From Lolium rigidum (taxonomy: Eukaryota; Streptophyta; Magnoliopsida; Poales; Poaceae): a stretch of DNA of 64,000 nt. Under the pieces are notes generated by a model, which did no database searches, was not told where the DNA came from, and worked only from the letters and a program-made list of their open reading frames with translations. A program made the translations under genes and the position numbers. Positions 1-11,475 of this stretch are shown here, in pieces (position 1 is the stretch's first letter; every line of letters begins with the position of its first letter). The stretch is from the NCBI RefSeq assembly GCF_022539505.1, contig NC_061508.1, positions 340,641,484-340,705,483 on the forward strand, given 5' to 3'.

Positions 1-283
1 GGCCCCCTCGTGGCCCCTCTTCGTCTCGTCTTCGGTCTTCTGGAAGCTTCGTGAGAAAATAGGCCTCCGGGCTTTTATTTCGTCCAATTCCGAGAATATT
101 TCTTTACTAGGATTTCTGAAACCAAAAACAGCAGAAAACGAGCAATCGGCACTTCGGCATCTTGTTAATAGGTTAGTTCCAGAAAATGCACGAATATGAC
201 ATAAAGTGTGCATAAAACATGTAGATAACATCAATAATGTGGCATGGAACACAAGAAATTATCGATACGTTGGAGACGTATCA
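1..283 (-). repeat. LTR fragment, TGATACGTCTC-type LTR retrotransposon
   Basis: The segment ends at 283 with the complement of TGATACGTCTCCAACGTATC, the start of a large group of Triticeae LTRs, so it is the first ~280 bp of a minus-strand LTR cut by the window edge. The same sequence recurs at the right ends of the LTRs finishing at 36676, 41956 and 46678. No partner LTR or target duplication is visible. Confidence 0.8.
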
Positions 284-498
284 CCTACCTACAGCCCCAC
301 ATATATCCTGCTTTGCCGTGTGATTTGTTCTTATACCCTTGATATTCGTTTCGCTACATCCGTGCACTAGTTGTTACTATAAGTGGTAAGCAGTACTAAT
401 TCACTTTGGAGCGGTAAGATTTCCTTTTCTTATCAGTTTTGAGTGAGTTGTGAGAGTACCACCATATATTCTTGATTTAGTGCACTAATCTACTAACG
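284..498 (+). mobile_element. 5' leader of a Gypsy-type retrotransposon
   Basis: Untranslated sequence between the LTR fragment and the gag start codon at 499. It is on the opposite strand to that LTR, so it belongs to a different element. No primer binding site was recognised. The junction at 283/284 therefore joins two unrelated retrotransposon pieces. Confidence 0.45.
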
Positions 499-1375
499 AT
501 GTCTGCTAGTGATCACAAACTTGTTAACCAGGAAAACAAGAGTGCTGCAGATATCATCACATGGAGTAAGTTTGAGGCTCTTCGTAATGAGATGCGACGT
601 GAATTCTGCGCTCATGATGAGGTGCTTAATGGGACGGTTCAAGAGATCTCCCAAAAGCTGGATGCTACTAATGCGACCGTCACTACAATGCAAGATCAAA
701 TGGCGGATATTCAACGCACTCTTCGAACTTTGACAATGTCGGTTGAGAATCTTACAAATCAACAACAACAACAAAATGAAGATGCTGATGAAGCCCCTGG
801 TCGTGCTGATCGTCCTCGAGGTTGGGCTCCACTTGGCCGCAATGGTCGTGGAGAAGATGAGGAAGATGGATTGGGTAAGCCCAAATTTTCTATACCCAAG
901 TTTGAAGGAGGAGCTGATGTTGAAGAATACCTCACTTGGGAGCTCAAGATTGAGAAGTTGTGGAGTTTACATCCACATTACACTGAAGATAGGAAGATAA
1001 AGCTTGCTTCTTCCGAATTTGATGGTTATGCTTTGCGTTGGTGGGATCATTTTGTTCGTGCTCGCGAAGAAGATGGTGAACAGCCTATTATCACATGGCG
1101 TGCTATGAAGGCGGCCATGACTGAGCGTTTTGTGCCCACAAATTATTTGCGCAGCATATTTGATAAGTTGACCCTATTGAGACAAGGTGTGAAGACTATT
1201 GATGAATACTACATGGAGATGGAGATGCTCATGCAGCGTGGTCGTGTCAAAGAATCCCTTGAGATGACAATGACTCGCTTTCTCAATGGTTTGAAGTATG
1301 ACATCAAGGGCATTGTTCGTCATTACAGTTACACCACTATGAATGAGTTGCTACATCATGCAAGAGAAGCTGAAT
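499..1375 (+). pseudogene. Truncated Ty3/Gypsy gag (capsid) gene
   Basis: Gag forms the retrotransposon particle in the cytoplasm. About 293 codons are open from ATG 499. An N-terminal coiled-coil-like, Gln-rich region (NQQQQQNEDADEA, about residues 88-100) is followed by a retrotransposon-gag core (PF03732-like) with YALRWWDHFV, FVPTNYLRSIFDKL and an RFLNGLKYDI segment typical of the family. The reading frame stays open to 1542 but after about 1375 the sequence is an unrelated GC-rich minisatellite, so the zinc knuckle, protease and pol are missing. The break is a deletion or rearrangement. Family membership is firm; the exact Triticeae family name is not determined. Confidence 0.8.
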
Positions 1376-1395
1376 CCGGCCGTGGCGCCTCCACA

Positions 1396-1546
1396 CGGCG
1401 GCTCTCAGCAAATCCGTTCGTGCGCACTGCCTCTTCCAGGCTCTGCGGCGGCAGTTGGCGAAGCCGTCCGTGCGCAGCGCCTCCTCCTTGCTCGGCGTCC
1501 ACGGCTTGGCGGAGCCATGTGTGTGCCGCGCTTCCTCCTTGATGTT
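1396..1546. repeat. Three-unit minisatellite, period about 50 bp
   Basis: Three diverged copies of a GC-rich unit, recognisable by CGTGCGCA near 1419, CGTGCGCA near 1469 and GTGTGCCGC near 1519, each followed by a CCTCYTCC-like string. It begins where gag homology stops. It keeps an artificial reading frame open but is not coding. Confidence 0.6.
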
Positions 1547-2149
1547 GCCCTCCCATGGTGATTTGTGTGATAGAATGAGACTAGTAAGTATTATCATGCA
1601 CATGATACTAGTTTATGATACTACTCCCACAGTATCATAAGATAGAAGATACTTTGTGTATTCCCTCCGTCTATGTTTATAGGGCCTACGCGTATACTAT
1701 GTTTTGGTGAGCCACGTCAGATTTTTGCCAACATGCCATGCATGATACTACTTATGATAGGCTAGTCTAAGAGGATAGGAGAGGAATCCGTGAGAGGATA
1801 AGAGAGGAGGGTACGAGCGGTTGTGAGCCGCGTGATCCTTTATGTGAATCGTGAGCACCGCCGCACGAGGAAGCGACCAGTGCGGCGGTTTTCTAAATTT
1901 TGAAACCCTGTGCCTTTGTATTGAGTGGCAACATTCTCGCACCTCAATGTGCGGATGCATAGTCGAACTATGTATTCTACCGTGTTTTCTTAAATGGGGT
2001 TATCCCGGTCTCTATATTGACTGATGCTTAGGATGTTTTATTGTATTATTAGAAATATCAATATTTATAATTTATGGATCGGCCACTTAAAAATTGCAAT
2101 TACAACTATAAAAAATATACTTAATCAGCCGTGATTCTAGAAACATGTC
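1547..2149. other. Unassigned spacer
   Basis: AT-rich spacer with several GATACTA-type short repeats (about 1590-1630 and 1742-1760) and a fragment CCCTCCGTCTATGTTTATAG near 1664 that resembles Stowaway/mariner MITE ends. I could not pair it with a second terminus. No gene seen. Confidence 0.4.
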
Positions 2150-2513
2150 ATCAACCGCACAGGTTGTACGAACCCGAGCTACCATATCCATGCGGTTGGA
2201 CCTAGAAGTCATCTCCTGACGTAAGACATAATCACGTACGGATCTAATGAGAAGCCAAAGTGATAATATGTAAAAGGGAAAATTTTATTGTTAAAAATAA
2301 TATCATTGGGTGTGTTCCAAATGGGCCAAAGCAAGGCCCAAGGCTCCCACGCAAAATAGTTCTTGATCTTTGTTATTAACCCCAAATAACTAATTTCCGG
2401 AAAAAAATCATCATACTAGTTGAAGGAATAATGCCAAAAGTTATATGAACAGCACGCCAGATAAGTCTAGCACGAGGGCACTCAAAGAGTAGATGTTAAA
2501 TTGTTTCATCATG

Positions 2514-2529
2514 ACTAAAAGACCAACAC
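2514..2529. repeat. SINE target-site duplication, left copy
   Basis: ACTAAAAGACCAACAC, identical to 2821-2836; joins to restore the LINE remnant across the insertion. Confidence 0.95.
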
Positions 2530-2820
2530 GGAGAACCAATCTGTGGTTGGATGTGGGCAGTGGCACCCCAACCCACCAGAGTTCAAACCCCAGTTTGACA
2601 CTTTGGTGTCTCATTAAAGGCGGAATATTCTTCAGTACGACATTCTCGTCGACAGCGAGACGCCTATGGTGATTTCGTCAATCTCAAGACCTGTCGATAA
2701 CGTTTATTGGACGCAGTCTCTTGGAAATGCTCATAGGGATAGGGTGTGCGTGCGTTCATAGGGGTGAGTGAATGTGTGTATATGTGAGCGTCTACGTTTG
2801 TATTGTGTTTCGCAAAAAAA
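2530..2820 (+). mobile_element. tRNA-derived SINE (Triticeae Au-like)
   Basis: The body has a tRNA-like box A region (GGTTGGATGTGGGCAGTGG) and a box B-like GAGTTCAAACCCC, the internal RNA polymerase III promoter of tRNA-derived SINEs, and ends in an A-run. It is flanked by perfect 16-bp direct repeats, ACTAAAAGACCAACAC. The length, about 290 bp, exceeds the short Au SINE I know, so the subfamily is uncertain, but the insertion itself is clear. It sits inside the LINE zf-RVT remnant. Confidence 0.85.
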
Positions 2821-2836
2821 ACTAAAAGACCAACAC
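2821..2836. repeat. SINE target-site duplication, right copy
   Basis: Identical to 2514-2529. Confidence 0.95.
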
Positions 2837-2967
2837 TTGATGTTTCCTTCCCACTTTTTGTTTGCTAGTTTATATTTGTTAGAATCACCTGTTGATGGAG
2901 GAACCACGTAAAAATCCTAATATTTTTTTTCTTACCATGCATAAGCTCTCCCTAGGGCAAAGCATGA

Positions 2968-3043
2968 CCAACACCAGAATGTCATGGGTGTTAGGTACCT
3001 TACAATGTAATCTAAATTATTGACTCTAGTGCAAGTGGGAGAC
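2968..3043 (+). mobile_element. 3' end of Copia internal domain with polypurine tract
   Basis: The text running up to AAGTGGGAGAC at 3033-3043 is the end of the BARE/Angela/WIS internal region; the purine-rich AGTGGGAG primes plus-strand DNA synthesis. The remainder of the internal domain (gag-pol) is absent to the left, so the element is truncated. Confidence 0.75.
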
Positions 3044-4814
3044 TGTTGGAGATATGCCCAAAAGGCAATAATAAAATGGTTATTATAATATATATCTTTG
3101 TATTTATGATAAATGTTTGCATACCATGCTATAATTGTATTAACCGAAACATTGATACATGTGTGTTATGTAAACAACAAGGAGTCCCTAGTAAGCCTCT
3201 TGTATAACTAGCTTGTTGATTAATAGATGATCATGGTTTCGTGATCATGAACATTGGATGTTATTAATAGCAAGGTTATGTCATTGAATGAATGATATAA
3301 TGGACACACACCCAAATAAGCGTAGCATAGGATCAAGTCATTAAGTTCAATTTGCTATAAGCTTTCAGATACATAATAACCTAGTCCTTTGACCATGAGA
3401 TCATGTAAATCACTTATACCGGAAGGGTACTTTGATTACATCAAACGCCATTGCGTAAATGGGTGGTTATAAATATGGGATTAAGTATTCGGAAAGTATG
3501 AGTTGAGGCATATGGATCAAGAGTGGGATTTGTCCATCCCGATGACTGATAGATATACTCTGGGCCCTCTCGGTGGAATGACATCTAATTAGCTTGCAAG
3601 CATGTGACAAGGTCACAAGAGATGACATACCACAGTACGAGTAAAGAGTACTTGTCAGTAACGAGGTTGAACAAGGTATGGAGATACCGATGATCGAACC
3701 TCGAACAAGTAAAGTATCGCGTGACAAAGGGAATCGGTATCGTATGTAAATGGTTCAATCGATCACTAAGTTGTCTTTTAATGTGTGGGAGCCATTATGG
3801 ATCTCCAGATCCCGCTATTGGTTATTGGTCGGAGAGTAGTCTCGACCATGTCTGCATAGTTCACAAACCGTAGGGTGACACACTTAAGGTTTGATGTCAT
3901 TTTAAGTATATATGGAATATGGAATGGAGTTCAAATGTTGTTCGGAGTCTCGGATGAGATCCAGGACATCACGAGGAGTTCCGGAATGGTCCAGAGAATA
4001 AGATTCATATATAGGAAGTCACTTTCCAAGTTTGGAAATGATCCGGTGCATTTATGGAAGGCGCTAGAATGTTCTAGAACCTTCCGGAAGAAATCACCAT
4101 GGAAGGTGGAGTCCTGGATGGACTCCACCAACCCTAACCAGCCAACCAAGAGGGAAGGTGGACTCCATGGTGGACTCCACCACCTTGGCCGGCCAAGGAA
4201 GAAAGGAAAGGGGGAGTCCCACTCCCCCTAGGTTTCACCCTTTACCCTTTGGTAAGTTTTGGAGTTGGACTCTTATTCGAATCTTTGGGCTAACTCTGGG
4301 GGTTCCACCTATGTAATGAGGGAGAGAGGGAGGGGGCCGGCCAACCACTCGAGCCGCACCGCCCAAAGGCACCCAAGGCCGGCGCCCCAAGTGCCCCCTC
4401 TCCCCAAACCCTAGCCACCCCCTTCTCCCGATACTCCCGCGGAGCTCAAGCGAAGCCCTGCCGGAGATCTCCACCACCACCGCCACCACGCCATCGTGCT
4501 GTCGGGATTACGAGGAGGATCTACTACATCCGCCGCCCGCTGGAACGGGAAGAAGGACGTCGTCATCAACACCGAACGTGTGACCGAGTACGGAGGTGCT
4601 GCCCGACTGTGGCACCGTCAAGATCTTCTACGCGCTTTGGAAAGCGGAAAGTGATCGACTACATCAACAACGAGATCTAATCTCGTAGGCTTTGGAATCT
4701 TCGAGGGTTAGTCTCATGATCTTCTCGTTGCTACCATCTTCTAGATTGGATCTTGGCTTGTTAATCGTTCTTGCGGTAGGAATTTTTTTGTTTTCTATGC
4801 TACGAATCCCATCA
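3044..4814 (+). repeat. 3' LTR of a BARE/Angela-type Copia retrotransposon
   Basis: Begins TGTTGGAGATATGCCC and ends CCCATCA, 1771 bp, matching the roughly 1.7-1.8 kb of BARE/WIS/Angela LTRs. Internal landmarks of this family are visible, including the GTGGGAGCCAT region near 3785 and the CACGAGGAGTTCCGGAATGG region near 3970. The preceding polypurine tract shows it is the 3' LTR. Small open frames inside it are not genes. Confidence 0.9.
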
Positions 4815-4954
4815 TTGATCACCCGGTGGCTGGTATGTTCATCTTCACCTCCCTCACCTTTATATGCTTCACATATCTCCTCCATTTGCCACATCTCTTC
4901 ACATCTCCATTAGCCATCTCTCCCAAGCTCTCTCCCGTCGACGTCCCTGCCCCA

Positions 4955-5649
4955 ATGGAGCACCTCGCGCGCGTCCCGACTCCTCGATCTCGGGTGTACT
5001 ACCTCACGGCCGAAGGGATGCACTTCAAGATCACGGTCACTTTCCGTGCATAAAGGGTGGAGAGGTGGATCCGCGCCGTGAAGAGGGATTTTCTCGACGC
5101 CGCACCAATCAAGTGCGTGGGCTTGGACTGCGGGTTAACCAACCCTCGCGAGGGTAATCAGCGCGCCGCCGTCCTTCAACTCTCGGTGGCGACAATTTGG
5201 TCTTCCAAATTTGTTGAGCTGATGAAGTGCCACAAGTTCTCAAGAATTTCTTGCAGGACAAGACCATCAGGTTTTGCGGCGCGGCTATCAGCAAAGATGT
5301 GGAAATGCTGAGTTCCTACGGAATTGCTATTACGTCTGCATTCGACCTCCAAAAGATAATCCCAAACCCCACTAAAAATCTCATTCTGAGTCTGTATGAT
5401 CTGGATAATTCTATTATGGGGACAAAACTTGAGAAGAAGACGAGGAAGAGGGACAAGAAGAAGAATAAGAAGAAGGACGATGCGGAAGAAAAAGAAGAAG
5501 ATGAACTGATTTTTGGATGGGGTAATGTTTCATTGAGCTACGAGCAAGTGCACTATGCCGCTCTAGACGCTCGCCTGGGCTTCAAGATGGCTAGGAGGCA
5601 TTGGAGGCTACTTGGCTGCAATAGCCAGGTTGATCGTCTCAATATTTAA
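4955..5649 (+). pseudogene. Werner-like 3'-5' exonuclease pseudogene
   Basis: The translated pieces match the plant WRN-exonuclease/RNase D-like DnaQ fold: ERWIRAVKRDFLDAA, then a GLDC-x-LTNPREGNQRAAVLQLS Exo I region, then FCGAAISKDVEML, a lysine-rich insert (about 5440-5500) and the C-terminal LSYEQVHYAALDARLGFKMA (Exo III, Y-x3-D). The start ATG 4955 follows a TATA-like TTTATATG at about 4860. Decay is clear: in-frame TAA at 5051-5053, a frameshift around 5190-5200, a TGA near 5217 where the family has Trp, and the Exo I acidic pair reads D-C-G instead of D-x-E. It starts 140 bp after the Copia LTR. Such genes form families in grasses; this copy cannot encode the full enzyme. Confidence 0.8.
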
Positions 5650-7297
5650 AGATGATGAGTAGATGGTGGTGTGATGTGTGGTGTGTGTCTTCTATATTTT
5701 TATGAACCTATGAATCATCTCAATATATCGAATCTGTCTATTGTTATGTAAATTCCTCATATATTTCTAATTGCGTTTTACAGATTTCTCACATATTAAT
5801 TGCGCCACCGTTCATCTTCATGTGCCATGCGCCACTGCTCTTCTTCATGTGTCGTGCGCCACCACAAACATCTATATAATGCCACCCTTTCATCCTCAAA
5901 CTCCTCACACATCTCTCAAGTCACCACCGCATCTTCCTCTCAAGCCACTGCGGTACGATGGCATCGTCGACAGCCCTGAGAACGAGATCGGCCTCTACGT
6001 GCATATATTATTTGATAATAATAATAATAATAATGAATAATTTTTTATTTCATATTTAAATTCCTCACATTTTTCTAATAATAATGCATATATTATTTAT
6101 CCAATTGCGGTTTACAGATTTATAGATTTTAATTATTTGGCCATATTATATAAATAATGCATATATTATTTGATACTAGTTGAATACCCGTGCGTTGCTA
6201 CGGAAAACACATCCGAATAAGTAGCGAGTAAAAATAAAATCATATAATTCAATTTAAAAGGCAAGAACAAAATCTCCATGCAATTTATTTCATGTAATAC
6301 CCTCGCAATTGGTGATCCGCTTCTTCTCTCCACTCATGTATCTCGCGCCTCTCTCTTATGCTTATCTCACAATTTCGGTGCGCTTCACGCTTCATATTTA
6401 TCTAAAGCACCGAAAGGATGAACAATTACCAAGCAAATAAAATATTAAATATTTTGCGAGTGAATTTCCAATACGTACCACTGGGAATAAGTACATGTTC
6501 CTAAGCTTATCCATATTTGGATTGGGAGTGATCGGTTATCATTTAGGAATTTTAAGGGAGGAACAAACATTAGAAGATAAAAGAAAATTAATGTAACAAA
6601 GATTAGCGAAAGAAGCATGCATGTTTAAATCCAAACAATTAGTGGTTCCCGCTCTATTATGTATTCCAATTTCCTTGAATTGTAAACTATAGACGTAGGC
6701 ACATTAAATAAAATGTTAACATAAAATCAAACCATATTTGGATACAAAACAATAATCTGGATATGCAAAAAATTCCTAAAAAGTAATTGTTGAATTGCTT
6801 AGTGCCCAACTTTACTACTGAGACGAATATTCCGATTACGAAGAACATAACCGGGGTGACGATTTTAGCACTCAGTAGCTTCAGCAGGTGGACGGCTCAT
6901 CCGGTTGTGGTGAAGAACCTGGAAAATTATCAGAAATTAAGATGAGTCCGCATGTTCTCTTAATTCTCAATGCTTTCAAACAAGTAGTAGCAGACGATTA
7001 AAAAAACACTCTGAATCCTCTCCGCTCTTAAACAAGTAGCAGCACACAAGAAAAAACACTCTAAATCAGCCAAGCTAAATAATGTTGAAGCTTCACTCGA
7101 TCCTATCTTTTCCTCAAGCAGCAGCACACGTGCAAGCAAATTGTATCTCTCGAGCTCTCAAATGTTTGCTATCAAACTAAACAGTACGTATGCAAAGTAG
7201 CATCAACTGTAAAAAAAATCACACTCTATAACAAGGCAGATCGTCTCAATTCTCCAACACCACCTCTCTTAATCCCTACAAAATATAGCTCAATCTC
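5650..7297. other. AT-rich spacer, no gene recognised
   Basis: Contains an (AAT)n microsatellite at about 6015-6032 and, at 6183-6204, a GAATACCCGTGCGTTGCTACGG motif seen at the edge of many grass repeats; its partner end was not found. A promoter-like stretch with TCTATATAATGCC near 5870 resembles the region before the exonuclease pseudogene and may be a relic of a tandem copy. No coding evidence. Confidence 0.4.
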
Positions 7298-7378
7298 TTA
7301 GAGCATGTCTAACAGGCCCCGTATTTTTTCGCCCCGTAAAACACGAGTAGAAGGCCCTGTATCCGGTTTTCACCGGCC

Positions 7379-7473
7379 GAAAACTCGGACGAGCTAGCAG
7401 ACCCCGTTTCCCACCCCGTAAAACACTGTTTTACGGGGTGGGAAACGGGGTCTGCTAGCTCGTCCGAGTTTTC
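7379..7473. repeat. Perfect 95-bp palindrome (47-bp arms, 1-nt centre)
   Basis: The left arm 7379-7425 begins GAAAACTCGGACGAGC and the right arm 7427-7473 is its exact reverse complement; C7426 is the centre. It lies in the subterminal part of the Harbinger element and contains CCCCGTAAAACA strings also found in its TIR region. Confidence 0.95.
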
Positions 7474-7707
7474 GACCCCTCAAAACAGGGTTTTTTGACA
7501 AATTGCATATTAGAACCAACACACCATTCACATAAAATAAATGTTTTACATCACACAATAATCGTCTTAATTATTACAATAATGTTTGTCGGAAATATCA
7601 ACAAATGTTCTAATGGAAGAATTAAACAAATAACAAATGTTTCACACATACAACAAATAGGAAATGAATGTTCCACACATACAACAATGGGAAATGAATG
7701 TAAAAAC

Positions 7708-9044
7708 TCATTGGCCATGCAACTGCCAATGGTGATCAATCAGATCTTGGGTGAGCTGGTGATGAGTCTCGGCATTTTCAATGCCTCGATGAGCTGCAAG
7801 AAAAGCTTCAAGCCGATCAGGGTTCCTCTCGGGCTGCACTCGGGTGCCAACATTGTCATAGAAACATGGCAAGTTTAAACCTCTTTCATCTTCAATGATC
7901 ATGTTGTGAAGAATCACACAACATGTCATGACATCAACAAGAGTTTCCTTGTCCCAAAACCTAGCAGGACCCTTGACAATTGCAAACCTTGCTTGAAGGA
8001 CACCAAAAGCTCTCTCAATATCCTTGCGGCATGCCTCTTGATTTCTGGTGAAGCAAGCTTCCTTTCTTGTCAAAGGCCTATCCTTTTTCTCTTTTATGGA
8101 CTTGACAAGGGTTGCATAGTTAGGGTAAATACCATACTGTGAGATAGTACCCCATGGTGTACTCATTGTTCATAACTTTGTAGTTACAAGGTGGAGCATC
8201 ACCCTTAACTAGTCTTGCAAACAAAGGGGATCTATTCAAGATGTTGATGTCGTTGAGTGTCCCCGGCAATCCAAAAAAGCATGCCAAATCCATAAGTCTT
8301 GAGAGGCCACGGCTTCAAGAACAATGGTAGCATCACGGCTTTTGCCACAATACATGCCATGCCATGCTTTTGGACAATTTTTCCATGTCCAATGCATGCA
8401 ATCCAAACTACCAAGCATCCCCGGCCACCCCCTCTTTTCATTGATCTCCATGAGCCTTTTTGTATCATCCTCATTTGGAGCTCGGAGATACATCTCTCCA
8501 TACAACTTGATCACCATCTTGGCAAACATACGCACGCAATCCGTGGTTGTTTGCACACCAATGCGAAGGTACTCATCGGTATAATCTGCTGGTATACCGT
8601 AGGCAATAACCCTCATGGCGGCAGAAATTTTTTGGTATGGGCTAAATCCCATGACTTGGGCAGCATTTCTTTTTTGCTTGAAATAATTGCAATTTGCCTC
8701 ACAATCTTTGACGATTTTCTCGAACAAAGTCCTACGCATTCGGTACCGTCTACGGAAGAGGCGGGGAGGATAGGTCGGTACCTCGGCGAAATAATCTTGC
8801 ATCAGCTGCTCGTGGCCGAGCGCGCGGTTCCGCGGAATGCACATACGCCCCATCACGGATCCTTTCCGCCGATCCGAGCGGCTTCATGCGGTCCTCCGTT
8901 TGCTTCAATCCGAACAGGAGCAAGCATCATCTCCATCTCATCGTCGTTGAGCAGCTCCTCGATATCCGAATCGCCGGAATCCGACGACGACCAATCGGTG
9001 GTCGTCGCGTCCAAATCCGCCATGTGCACATCCTCCGAAGCCAT
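7708..9044 (-). pseudogene. Harbinger transposase (DDE_Tnp_4/HARBI1-like), frameshifted
   Basis: Transposase of the nuclease DDE superfamily that would cut and integrate the element. N-terminal acidic exon-like part from ATG 9044 (MASEDVHMADLD) leads through small frameshifts into 8856-8236, with CIPRNRALGHEQLM, FRRRYRMRRTLFEKIV and the first catalytic Asp in GSLDCMHWTWKNCP. After a 1-nt loss in a T-run near 8275 the frame changes; the second Asp (NDIN) follows and another indel near 8140 leads to 8166-7708, which carries the Glu of RKDIERAFGVLQARF. The DDE residues are all present but at least three frameshifts prevent a full product. Confidence 0.88.
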
Positions 9045-9559
9045 CTACCACGGTGTACCATACATCAGCCCCAAATCCGACCAATTTACCGGCGGCAACG
9101 AAGAAGAACGCGGCGGAATACTCACCGGCGGAGAAGACCACGGCGGGAGGGCGGGCGGCGCGCGCGGAGGGACGCGGAACTTCGGCGGGGGCGCGGCGGA
9201 GGTGCGGCGGGCGTCGAAGAACCTCGACGAGGGCTGGGCGGACGGCGGAGGGGCACGGATCCGACGGATTGCGGCGGCGGCGCGCGGGTGGCGGCGGCGG
9301 CGCGCGGGGAAAACGGGTGGGGGGAACTGAAATGTCCGCGCGCGCTTTTGGAATTGGGATGCTGGCTTCGCCCACTATCCCCGCTCCCACCCCGCACAAG
9401 TAGGAGGCGAGGACCCGCCCCGTACTCGAAAACAGCAAAAAAACGATTCGGGGGGCGTTTTTACGGGGCGTGCTAGACGGCCGGGTAGAGCCGAAACCCT
9501 CAAACCGGCGGTTATTATACGGGTTTGCCCTTTTACGGGGTCTGTTAGACCTGCTCTTA

Positions 9560-11475
9560 GAGCAGAACAATGGCAGGGGCCAAATATGCAATAATTCACT
9601 CATCTGTCAAGTGTCAACCTCTCGGGAGCTCCCGCCTGCACATCATCTGCTCGTGCTCGTGCTCGCGTTCAACCGCTGACCAGCACCGTTCATCTAGTTG
9701 CAAGCCAAACCAGCGCTTGTCCTCCGCAAGCAAACAATTTCGTCTAGCAGCTTGCCCAACTTCACCGTGCAAAAAAAGAAACAGCATCTTCCAGAGGTTC
9801 ACATCCATGGACGGCCCCACCAGCCTGTTTGCTGTGTGAGGCCCTTGATGTCGGCCGCCGCTTCCGCACAGGTCTATACTGATGCACTTGATTTCCGCTA
9901 CCGCCGCCACACAGGTCCAGGTCTACGCTGCTGGAGGCTCTCGATTTGTGGCGCTTACGTGGTGTCACCGGCCTGAGGTGGTCAGGATTTTCATCTCTGC
10001 GTCGTGAGGTGCTATGCCGCAGCCCCGCCTCGACCGCCGGCGAGCAGCGCAGTGCGTGGGCATTAATTCCCGTCTGGTTGGCCTGGCCCCGACGTAGCAC
10101 CTTGCCCAGATCATGGGGGCGCCACTGGAGAGTGGAGGCTGCGTCCGCAACCCCGTACTTGTATCCAGATTCCATAGACACAGCCGATGCAGAATTCCTA
10201 ACGAAACGGTGTTGTATAGGCATCGTACGCCTCGTGCTACAGTTGGATTCTGACACGAGGGAAAAAGTTAGCAGCCTGCGATCTAGTGTAGGCCCAACGA
10301 ACGATTTGTTTGTATAGGCAGCGGCCCATAGAAAATAGCGGCAAAAAATCGTAGTTTCGGCCACGACTTGGGAACCAGGGCTGCAATCACACGATTTGTT
10401 AAACTTTTCATTTTCATCGGCACCGTAAGCCATATGAACAATAAGATAAACAAACTGATCAGAAAAAAATACTTCAGTTCAAAAAAGAGTGGCAAAAAAA
10501 AAGAGTGGCAAAGTAAGGCATATGAATTCTCTATCCCGCTTTTTTTTTTCCATCGACAGTTTCAGTGTTCTATTCATCTAACCTTGCCATTGCACTTTCA
10601 TCGCTCAATAAGTCCATCCACTCACATTGCCATTGCTTGGCAATTTTGAAAATTAGAAATGGTCCTCACATGCCACAAGAGATGATGATGTATATGAATG
10701 TCTGGTTTAAAAGTGAAACGGTCTTCACCTACCTTGAGAGATGATATCATATTAAATGGTTGACACAAACAAAGAAAAATGTACCTAGGGCAAAAACAGT
10801 GTTTGCCTCTCCTTATACTTCAATGACAACAAAGATACTAATCACAAGAAACAAATACTGTGTACTGCTAAGAAAATCAAACTATAACAGTGCCTGATTA
10901 ACTAAACAGTGAAATGTGTTAAGAGTCGTCAAACTGACGAGATGCAAGTCATCAACCTTAAAAGGCCAATTTGTACTCAAACTTGCTAAAATGATTTTCG
11001 CTAACGATCAGCATCAGTCCATAGGAATAGGTTGCCTCGCTCCTCAATTGATTCCTTTATCACCTCCTCTCCCTCCTCTGCAGAAAATAGACATATCATC
11101 TGACCACACAAAAGTCTTATTACAAATGAACACGAAGAATATTTTTCAGCGCTACAAGCAAGGCTTCGAACACTTCTTCGTATTGCTATTTAATAATTTG
11201 CACCAGGTCAAATTCATCATGAGCTCAAATTATTTATGGTGCATGCCACCACATTTGTAATCTAGTTAGACTGGAATATAATGAACAAAATAAAGAATAC
11301 AAGCATCAATTGCCTAAACTTGTGAAGATTTCAAGGTCCAGGGGAAGAGAGACATTCTTGCCTTCTATATATTACATTATAGTTATTAAAGTGCTGCAAT
11401 GGAGCCGCTGTTCGCGCCAGCACAGGAGCCTCTGCTGGCGCGACCTGCTGTGGCTGCATCTCACCGCCTAAAGAC
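9560..11475. other. Spacer, no gene recognised
   Basis: Mixed GC/AT sequence. Moderately GC-rich part 9620-10330 has short open frames on both strands without recognisable domains or splice structure. AT-rich beyond 10340. Nothing supportable. Confidence 0.35.

Larger units (their letters stand above)
2150..2940 (-). pseudogene. LINE ORF2 C-terminal remnant (zf-RVT region), split by a SINE
   Basis: Read on the minus strand, the sequence left of the SINE (about 2390-2513) plus the restored flank at 2837-2870 encodes a stretch with HLLFECPRARLIWRAVHI, the zinc-binding region found C-terminal to plant L1-type reverse transcriptases (zf-RVT, PF13966). Several stop codons interrupt it. Further minus-strand text to about 2150 keeps weak LINE-like wording. 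This is an old 3' end of a non-LTR retrotransposon. Confidence 0.6.
7301..9556 (-). mobile_element. PIF/Harbinger DNA transposon (copy 1)
   Basis: Terminal inverted repeats start GAGCATGTCTAACAGGCCCC at 7301 and, on the other strand, GAGCAGGTCTAACAGACCCC from 9556 inward. TTA at 7298-7300 and at 9557-9559 is the 3-bp target duplication typical of PIF/Harbinger. The 2256-bp body holds a minus-strand transposase pseudogene and a long perfect palindrome. Autonomous elements normally also carry a MYB-like gene, which I do not see, so this copy is defective. Confidence 0.92.

Noticed and set aside
3467..4513. Open frames inside the Copia LTR
   Set aside because: The segment is a complete LTR; the frames are chance.
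6172..6260. Possible Helitron or other element end at GAATACCCGTGCGTTGCTACGG
   Set aside because: The motif is common in grass repeats, but no matching end, hairpin or TC/CTRR borders were found.
8299..9330. 343-codon plus-strand frame
   Set aside because: It is antisense to the Harbinger transposase and its GC-rich leader.
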